DNA of 10,372 nt, taken from NCBI GenBank assembly GCA_029571495.1, contig JAKPSO010000810.1, forward strand, positions 1-10,372. Direction: 5' to 3'. Position numbers and translations under genes: made by a program. Source of the DNA: Pseudomonadota bacterium. GTDB lineage: Bacteria > Pseudomonadota > Gammaproteobacteria > Burkholderiales > Casimicrobiaceae. Under the pieces are notes generated by a model. The model did no database searches and was not told where the DNA came from. It saw nothing but the letters and a program-made list of their open reading frames with translations. Shown here piece after piece: positions 6,801 to 10,372 of this stretch (within the stretch, counting starts at the first letter, position 1; every line of letters begins with the position of its first letter).

Positions 6801-8622
6801 GACGAACGTATCGGGCGTCAACGGGACTTTTAGCCAACGCGCTCTGAACATGTTGCTCAAGGTGCGCAACGTCTACGAGCGACAGCAGGGGAATCGTGGC
6901 GTCATTTTCTCGACGGCCACCCCCATTTGCAACAGCATGTCGGAAGTGTTCGCTATGCAAACCTACCTTCAACCGAAACTGCTTGAGGAAAAGGGCCTCG
7001 CGTGTTTTGACGCGTGGGCGGCTCAGTTTGGACAACGCATCAGCTCACTCGAAATTACGCCCGAGGGTTCAGGTTTTCGCTCCAAAGAGCGGTTTGCTCG
7101 ATTCCACAACGTTCCGGAACTGTCGCGCATGGTGCGTCAGGCATGGGATGTAGTGCTCAAGGGCTCGGTCGAAGCTATCAAGGTGCCGTCCATCGTCGGC
7201 GGTAAGCCATCGGTGGTTGCTGTGGCACGCACGAAGCATCAGGCGGCATACATCACGGAACTCGCAGAGCGTGCTGAGGACGTTAGAAAACGTCGCGTTA
7301 AGCCCAGCGAAGACAACATGCTCAAGATTGTGAGCGAAGGTCGGAAAGTTGCGCTCGACATGCGTCTCATTGACCCCGTCGCCGAGGATTACACCGAATC
7401 GAAGGTCAACGAATGCATCCGGAGAGTGTTTGAGATTTGGGCCCGGAGTGCGCCCGAGCGCTCGACGCAAATCATCTTTTGCGACACCAGCTCACCCGAG
7501 TCAACAGGGTTTTCGGTGTACCACGAAATCCGGCGGAAGCTTGTGGATCGAGGTGTACCCGTATCAGAAATCGCGTTCATACACGACTTCGACACGGACA
7601 AAAAGCGCTTCGGCCTGCTCCAACGCTTCAATCAAGGCATCGTGCGCATCCTTTTGGGAAGTACAGAAAAACTCGGCATCGGAACCAACGCTCAAGTGAA
7701 GTTACTTGCGTTGCATCATCTGGACGTCCCTTGGCGCCCGGACATGGTCGAGCAACGCGACGGCCGAGCTGTGCGACAAGGAAATGAAAACGCGTCAGTG
7801 GAAATCAATCGATACGTTACTCAGGGAAGCTTTGACGCTTTCATGTGGCAAACGGTTGAACGCAAAGCGCAGTTCATTGAGCAGTTTCTGACCGGAACGG
7901 TAGACGAGCGTAATGCCGAAGATCTTTCTGAGGTGGCGATGAGCTACGCGGAAGTGAAGGCTATTGCCAGCGGCGACCCAAATGTGCGAGAACTGTGTCT
8001 CGTACAAGTCGAGTTGCGCAGGCTGTACGCCGTTGCGCGCTCCCAACGGTCCGTACGAGCGGCGCTCGAACGTGAGCAGGCGTACTTGCCGAAGAAGCTG
8101 GAAGAGTCTAAACGGGCGCTTCTCGATTTCGAGAGCGACGCTGCGACCGTAAACGCGAACCGGAACCGTCAATGGAAACTGAGTGACGGACGCGAGGGCA
8201 ACAAGGACGCAGTGGCGCAGGTCATCATGGCATGGGTGAGTAATTCTCCATTCCGGGATATGGTTGCCAATCACGTCTACCCGCTCGCGAATCTTGCTGG
8301 GTTAAGCCTCAACATGTGCCTTGATCCGGCGTACGACTACAAGAGCAGGCTCTTCTACTTGGAGGGTATGCGCAAGTATCCCATTCGGATGCGGTTGGCA
8401 ATGCAGCCGGCCGAGCTCGTTGAGGTTGTGACACAACGGATGAAGCACATCGCAGGATATGTCTCCGACGAAAAGGCTGCATGCACACGCATACAGCGGC
8501 GAATCCAAGAGCTCGAAGACATGAGCACGTTGTCGACTGAGTCTCCCATCGAATCGCGGATTTCCGAATTGGAAGAACGTGAAACAACATTGCGGGGATT
8601 GGTGGAAACCGTCCCAGCTTAG
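3847..8622 (+). CDS. DarB-like N6-adenine methylase / SF2 helicase, 1591 aa
   Basis: This is a large two-enzyme protein. FSGWGG (87-92), TSYFTPPSVV (130-139), the AdoMet-binding motif VLDPASGSGAF (156-166) and catalytic NVPF (223-226) mark a gamma-type N6-adenine methylase. A middle region follows whose segments (KAPIFTERT, YLSGDVRQKL, GWIPKEY) are typical of the N12 class. The helicase has Walker A HFVGSGKT (811-818), Walker B DEAQ (971-974), STATP (1022-1026) and motif VI QRDGRAVRQG (1303-1312). The last 200 residues are helical and probably coiled coil. All key motifs are intact, so it should be active. Related phage P1 DarB protects incoming DNA from type I restriction. Other relatives lie on plasmids and conjugative elements. 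The start is GTG at 3847 with GAGGT at 3837-3841, coupled to the 18-codon ORF. A pure DNA-repair or replication role is the alternative. No target-recognition domain is obvious. Confidence 0.92.
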   Translation: MKARWTCPTQGDLFAECNFPLTEVAIAVAATVKPQTANYLWPLDYEYPQSIDERLLASAAAVTTLASLAQHHTADLSDEQRQVLSKFSGWGGVTNALNSTRYWRYGEAGQALRSAVGEERFHEVEQASLTSYFTPPSVVRAMWDGVRKLGFTGGTVLDPASGSGAFIGMCPGDLIDRCKFTLVEKDPISADICKALYPDAKCHSSALEDVRLPENYFDLVIGNVPFGNFSVSDGEMRSFRGLIHDYFFLKALRKCREGGLIALITTAGSLDKQSGRVRHEIASQAKLLGAIRLPNSVFDSASASVTTDVIVLQKLPHHMCDADAAIWTQSCEWENSGLYINQYYLENPDAVLGQLEIESSRYGQGGLQCVGGAPSRVAITECFDRMPRLVKAAKRPVVGEQLMADETAPEGSVQLHDGVPHVVRNGMLERIVVNGRRAKRLVGLVGVRAAALDLIRGQVDCELTDTEVEAMRSGLNRVYTAFTAEFGALSSPACQTAFDEDPSYPLLLSLEIVDSENETVTKAPIFTERTAWARKPRTHADTLTDAALIALDQTGEVSVERVGALMGTDEGQTMQTLLADENYFLDPASSAVVPRDAYLSGDVRQKLHQALAAFDVDGKYEKNVAALQAALPSEISHEDIVARLGQGWIPKEYIEEFITWVSQRKVSVVHVPDAAYYQLADTRYAPTVGPDWGTGRVSFYSLVEKGLNQQVPDVYDTHPDGRRVINQDETIAARDRLDYIQEQFSQWLWSDETRRKRLGAIYNNTYNCFVDRVFDGNHLTFPGMSDVYEPRSNQRNAVWRGLQTGTMMLAHFVGSGKTLTLAATTMEKKRLGQWNKPLIAVQNSTLLQFTAEFLRVYPHARVLMMGRDDMTKEARKRFVAKIATHNWDAIIVPHSVFDRIAVYPETILAYVESLIAPLEDARDACSDGLERRVISQQIESLRTKIRGLANERNKDDTIYFEELGVDGLVIDEAQAYKNLYVHTKMTNVSGVNGTFSQRALNMLLKVRNVYERQQGNRGVIFSTATPICNSMSEVFAMQTYLQPKLLEEKGLACFDAWAAQFGQRISSLEITPEGSGFRSKERFARFHNVPELSRMVRQAWDVVLKGSVEAIKVPSIVGGKPSVVAVARTKHQAAYITELAERAEDVRKRRVKPSEDNMLKIVSEGRKVALDMRLIDPVAEDYTESKVNECIRRVFEIWARSAPERSTQIIFCDTSSPESTGFSVYHEIRRKLVDRGVPVSEIAFIHDFDTDKKRFGLLQRFNQGIVRILLGSTEKLGIGTNAQVKLLALHHLDVPWRPDMVEQRDGRAVRQGNENASVEINRYVTQGSFDAFMWQTVERKAQFIEQFLTGTVDERNAEDLSEVAMSYAEVKAIASGDPNVRELCLVQVELRRLYAVARSQRSVRAALEREQAYLPKKLEESKRALLDFESDAATVNANRNRQWKLSDGREGNKDAVAQVIMAWVSNSPFRDMVANHVYPLANLAGLSLNMCLDPAYDYKSRLFYLEGMRKYPIRMRLAMQPAELVEVVTQRMKHIAGYVSDEKAACTRIQRRIQELEDMSTLSTESPIESRISELEERETTLRGLVETVPA

Positions 8623-8634
8623 TCGGTCCGTGGC

Positions 8635-8663
8635 CCGGCGTACTCCTTCACGGAGCACGCCGG
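8635..8663 (+). terminator. Strong hairpin 13 bases after the methylase-helicase stop
   Basis: CCGGCGT-A-CTCC (8635-8646) pairs with GGAG-C-ACGCCGG (8652-8663) around TTCAC: eleven pairs and one A/C mismatch. The position right after the stop codon suits a transcript 3' end, but no T-run follows. It may instead protect the RNA 3' end or slow transcription. Confidence 0.4.
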
Positions 8664-8695
8664 CGCTACCCGACGCCACAAGCTGATCGCACGCG

Positions 8696-8724
8696 TTGCA
8701 AACGTTGCTGATCTTCGCTAATAT
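8696..8724 (+). promoter_or_regulatory. Candidate sigma-70 promoter for the 8904-9984 operon
   Basis: TTGCAA (8696-8701) and TAATAT (8719-8724) are 17 bases apart, so a transcript would start near 8731. Two copies of GCTGATC (8682-8688 and 8707-8713) flank the -35 box, and CGTTGC occurs twice (8694-8699, 8703-8708). These could be sites for a regulator. The promoter sits directly upstream of a leader with a repeat hairpin and a terminator, which makes it more credible. Confidence 0.45.
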
Positions 8725-8791
8725 GTGATGCGATTCACTGTGGACGTAACTTCGGAAACGGAATTTCTCCCAGAGTGAAACACTCCCCCCC

Positions 8792-8812
8792 GCTGGAGGT
8801 TTATCCAGCATG
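8792..8812 (+). repeat. GCTGG hairpin repeat, copy B
   Basis: GCTGGA (8792-8797), loop GGTTTA (8798-8803) and TCCAGC (8804-8809) form a 6-bp hairpin. Compared with copy A (660-677), the pair next to the loop is swapped from T-A to A-T, keeping the stem. Here the change also creates GGAGGT (8795-8800), a strong Shine-Dalgarno for the ATG at 8810. A small hairpin, GAGTG-AAA-CACTC (8773-8785), lies just upstream. Confidence 0.7.
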
Positions 8813-8917
8813 CAGTGCGGCTACGCACTTTTTTATTCACCCGCGACGGGCTTTCCCGTCAATGGTTGGCCCGTCTTCACTGTGCATTGTCACTTGGAGA
8901 CTTATGGCCGATCATGA
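8810..8917 (+). CDS. 35-aa leader ORF overlapping the 8904 gene start
   Basis: An ATG at 8810, ten bases after GGAGGT, opens a 35-codon ORF beginning MQCGYALFYSPATGFPV and ending in TGA at 8915-8917. It overlaps the ATG at 8904 by 14 bases in another frame. A terminator hairpin (8814-8834) lies in its first codons, so a ribosome starting here would cover the 5' arm of that hairpin. The peptide has no known relative, and leader-element bases account for part of its sequence. Its likely value, if used, is in controlling transcription and translation and not in the peptide. Chance remains possible. Confidence 0.35.
   Translation: MQCGYALFYSPATGFPVNGWPVFTVHCHLETYGRS
8814..8834 (+). terminator. 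Intrinsic terminator inside the leader of the 8904 gene
   Basis: AGTGCG (8814-8819) pairs with CGCACT (8824-8829) around GCTA and runs into six T residues (8829-8834). This is the clearest rho-independent terminator in the window. It lies about 85 bases after the predicted start of transcription and 70 bases before the ATG at 8904, the place of an attenuator. It could instead simply end the upstream transcript. Confidence 0.65.
8845..8903 (+). promoter_or_regulatory. Leader element L4 with two competing folds
   Basis: GACGGG (8845-8850) pairs with CCCGTC (8855-8860). GTCTTCA (8873-8879) pairs with TGGAGAC (8895-8901), which holds the Shine-Dalgarno GGAG (8896-8899) for the ATG at 8904. The shared motif TGGCCCGTC is at 8867-8875. 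In an alternative fold GACGGGC (8845-8851) pairs with GCCCGTC (8869-8875), taking three bases from the ribosome-site hairpin. The two states exclude each other, as in a riboswitch-like device. Confidence 0.5.
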
Positions 8918-9974
8918 CCGACCCTCCGTTTTCCTCAAGGACGGCTGTGTCGTAATCCAACGAGTCGAGTTTGACGAATTCGCCCAAGAACCATCCCGAA
9001 ATGGTGATGGTTTTGGCGAAATTCGCAGAAGCAATCGACGGCATCGATTCGAATTCTTAGAACCTCTTGACGTCGACTACGAAGGTCGAACGACGCTCAA
9101 CCCACACCTGAACGATTTGTCGTTCGGGTTGCAAAATGTCACCTCCCGCGACGCGCCGCTGGCTTACCAGCTGCTCTGTACGCACGTGCTGACAAAGAAA
9201 TCGGTTTGGTACAAAAAGCCAGATGCTCTTCTGGCCATTCTGCGCTTAGGCAGTGATGGCCGCGAACCTGACGGCTCTAACCGCGTTACAAGCGCGATGG
9301 AACGACTTCAGGAACGTCTTCGCTCGATGGAAGAGGAGGGTGATGCTTACACCCTCAGCGACCGAATAGACCGTGCAGTCTGGCGTGCGGCCAGTCTGCA
9401 TCGCAGCAGAGCACTGTCCTCCCCCGGCGAGCTCACGCGCGACGCGGTCTTACTGACGTGTCGCGCAGTAGATACCAATTACGAAAATTCGTGGCAACCC
9501 ACTTGTCACGCCTTAAGTAATGGTGCGCTTGAAGAACTTGATGGCGTCCATGGTCTCTGGCTTCCCGATCACGCGCTGCAGTTGGAACTCGACTCTTGCG
9601 AGACAGAGGCAAAACGACGGAAACGAGCTCTCGAGTTTGCTCGTCAGCTCTGCGACCTTTATTCGAGCTACATCGAAGGCGATGTGTACCAATTCACTGT
9701 CGATGTGCATGTCCCCAGACGTGACGAAGAAACTGGTGAAGTGATTCTCAATTTCAGTGACTATGAATCCGAAACACCGCTTGCAAGTCGCACAGTTGGT
9801 TCGTTCTACGGTCACAACGACGCCCTTTCGGGTCTCGATGAGTGTCTGAAAGATTGCACCGCGGAAGCGCTTCGCGAAGCCCTTGCAGCCACCACTCACC
9901 CCGTAAAAAAATCTCGTGGTCACGTGCCACGTAACACCCCCATCTCTAGCGCATTGCAACTCGCGAGCGCATAA
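8904..9974 (+). CDS. Hypothetical protein encoded with a MoxR ATPase, 356 aa
   Basis: I do not recognise a characterised family. The ATG at 8904 is preceded by GGAGA (8896-8900). The frame is open upstream to 8775, but that part spans the terminator and leader hairpins, so it is not taken as coding. The N-terminal half is charged and polar. A probable helix covers ETEAKRRKRALEFARQLCDLYSSY (residues 233-256, K/R-rich). It leads to YIEGDVYQFTVDVHV (256-270) and GSFYG (299-303). From memory, a Y-x-x-G-x-V-Y...GFYG pattern occurs in small phage and plasmid proteins of unknown function, so the C-terminal third may be a diverged copy of that module. A basic tail follows (KKSRGHVPR). It ends nine bases before the MoxR ATPase gene, so the two are almost certainly in one operon. 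There is no signal peptide or membrane segment. Confidence 0.75.
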   Translation: MADHDRPSVFLKDGCVVIQRVEFDEFAQEPSRNGDGFGEIRRSNRRHRFEFLEPLDVDYEGRTTLNPHLNDLSFGLQNVTSRDAPLAYQLLCTHVLTKKSVWYKKPDALLAILRLGSDGREPDGSNRVTSAMERLQERLRSMEEEGDAYTLSDRIDRAVWRAASLHRSRALSSPGELTRDAVLLTCRAVDTNYENSWQPTCHALSNGALEELDGVHGLWLPDHALQLELDSCETEAKRRKRALEFARQLCDLYSSYIEGDVYQFTVDVHVPRRDEETGEVILNFSDYESETPLASRTVGSFYGHNDALSGLDECLKDCTAEALREALAATTHPVKKSRGHVPRNTPISSALQLASA

Positions 9975-9983
9975 GGAAACTCC

Positions 9984-10372
9984 ATGATCGCAAAAGATCT
10001 GACCGCCTTACTGGCGGCAGCAATACCTGCGCGCCTAAACGTATTGATTACAGGTGCGCCAGGAATCGGAAAAACAGACATCGCTGCCGCCGCAGCGCAG
10101 GCCACAGGCTACGAGCTCCTGCTGTCGCATCCTGCGGTGCAGGACCCAACCGCAGCGAGCGGACTGCCCTGGTTTGACGGTAAGGGCGGTGCAACACACC
10201 TCCCATTTGGCAATCTCGCACGCGCAATCAACGCATCGAAACCCACAGTATGGTTTCTTGACGATCTTGGTCAAGCTCCGCCCGCGGTGCAAGCAGCGTA
10301 CATGCAGCTTTTGCTGGCTCGTGAACTCGATGGCCAGCGAATTTCCGATCACGTCACGTTCCTCGCCGCTAC
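9984..10372 (+). CDS. MoxR-like AAA+ ATPase, N-terminal part (runs off window)
   Basis: The reading frame is open from ATG 9984 to the window edge, giving 129 residues and no stop. AAGGA (9973-9977) serves as Shine-Dalgarno and the gene follows the previous stop by nine bases. Walker A is GAPGIGKT (24-31). HPAVQDPTAASGLPWF (49-64) is the segment after it that is typical of the AAA_5/MoxR group. Walker B is VWFLDDLG (89-96), followed by QAPPAVQAAYMQLLL, the characteristic helix of this group. The second acidic residue of Walker B is Asp (94), where Glu is commoner. MoxR proteins act as hexameric chaperone-like remodellers, usually with a von Willebrand A-domain partner encoded nearby. I would expect such a gene just downstream, but it is outside the window. 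Confidence 0.9.
   Translation, partial: MIAKDLTALLAAAIPARLNVLITGAPGIGKTDIAAAAAQATGYELLLSHPAVQDPTAASGLPWFDGKGGATHLPFGNLARAINASKPTVWFLDDLGQAPPAVQAAYMQLLLARELDGQRISDHVTFLAA

Noticed and set aside
8682..8713. Replication iterons from the repeated GCTGATC and CGTTGC
   Set aside because: There are only two copies each, they are short, and no replication initiator gene is nearby. A promoter operator is the simpler reading.
8775..8903. N-terminal extension of the 8904 gene back to 8775
   Set aside because: It would translate the terminator, the GCTGG hairpin and the L4 element. ATG 8904 has its own GGAGA.
478..8903. CRISPR array or tRNA/rRNA genes in the hairpin-rich gaps
   Set aside because: The repeats are not evenly spaced or of constant length, and no tRNA cloverleaf or rRNA sequence was recognised.

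Overview
The window reads as accessory DNA from a proteobacterial mobile element: a plasmid, an integrative and conjugative element, or a large phage. Moderately GC-rich codon use and the protein types suggest a beta- or gammaproteobacterial host, but that is inference. Every gene I can support is on the + strand. The intergenic stretches are unusually long and are packed with RNA hairpins.

Layout: a small unknown acidic protein (46-477) is followed by a terminator-like hairpin that reads best on the minus strand. Next comes a 438-base stretch with a candidate promoter and a run of hairpins, leading to a 211-aa protein of a phage/plasmid family with an FSGFWSQGDGASF signature (916-1551). A 624-aa GHKL-fold ATPase (1624-3498) follows. 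A second stretch of 348 bases is almost entirely hairpins and ends in a tiny 18-codon ORF. That ORF overlaps the start of a 1591-aa N6-adenine methylase fused to a superfamily-2 helicase, like the DarB/N12-class polyvalent proteins (3847-8622). A third leader (8623-8903) holds a candidate promoter, a hairpin repeat, an intrinsic terminator and an overlapping 35-codon ORF. It precedes a 356-aa unknown protein (8904-9974), which is probably co-transcribed with a MoxR-like AAA+ ATPase cut off by the window edge (9984-10372).

How they may work together: methylase-helicases of this class are carried by invading DNA and are linked to protection from host restriction and to DNA processing. A GHKL ATPase and a MoxR ATPase beside it suggest a set of ATP-driven protein/DNA remodelling factors expressed on entry or transfer. 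This is inference from family and position.

The most distinctive signal is in the RNA leaders. Four genes are preceded, 21-38 bases before the start codon, by variants of a TGGCYC..GTC element tied to a hairpin. In three of the four the Shine-Dalgarno sequence lies in the 3' arm of a hairpin. A separate hairpin repeat (GCTGGN-GGTTTA-NCCAGC) occurs twice, with a compensatory base-pair change and a candidate promoter upstream each time. The leader before 8904 looks like an attenuator in which starting translation of a small ORF would block the terminator. Together these point to a shared post-transcriptional control signal, for which I can name no described family.
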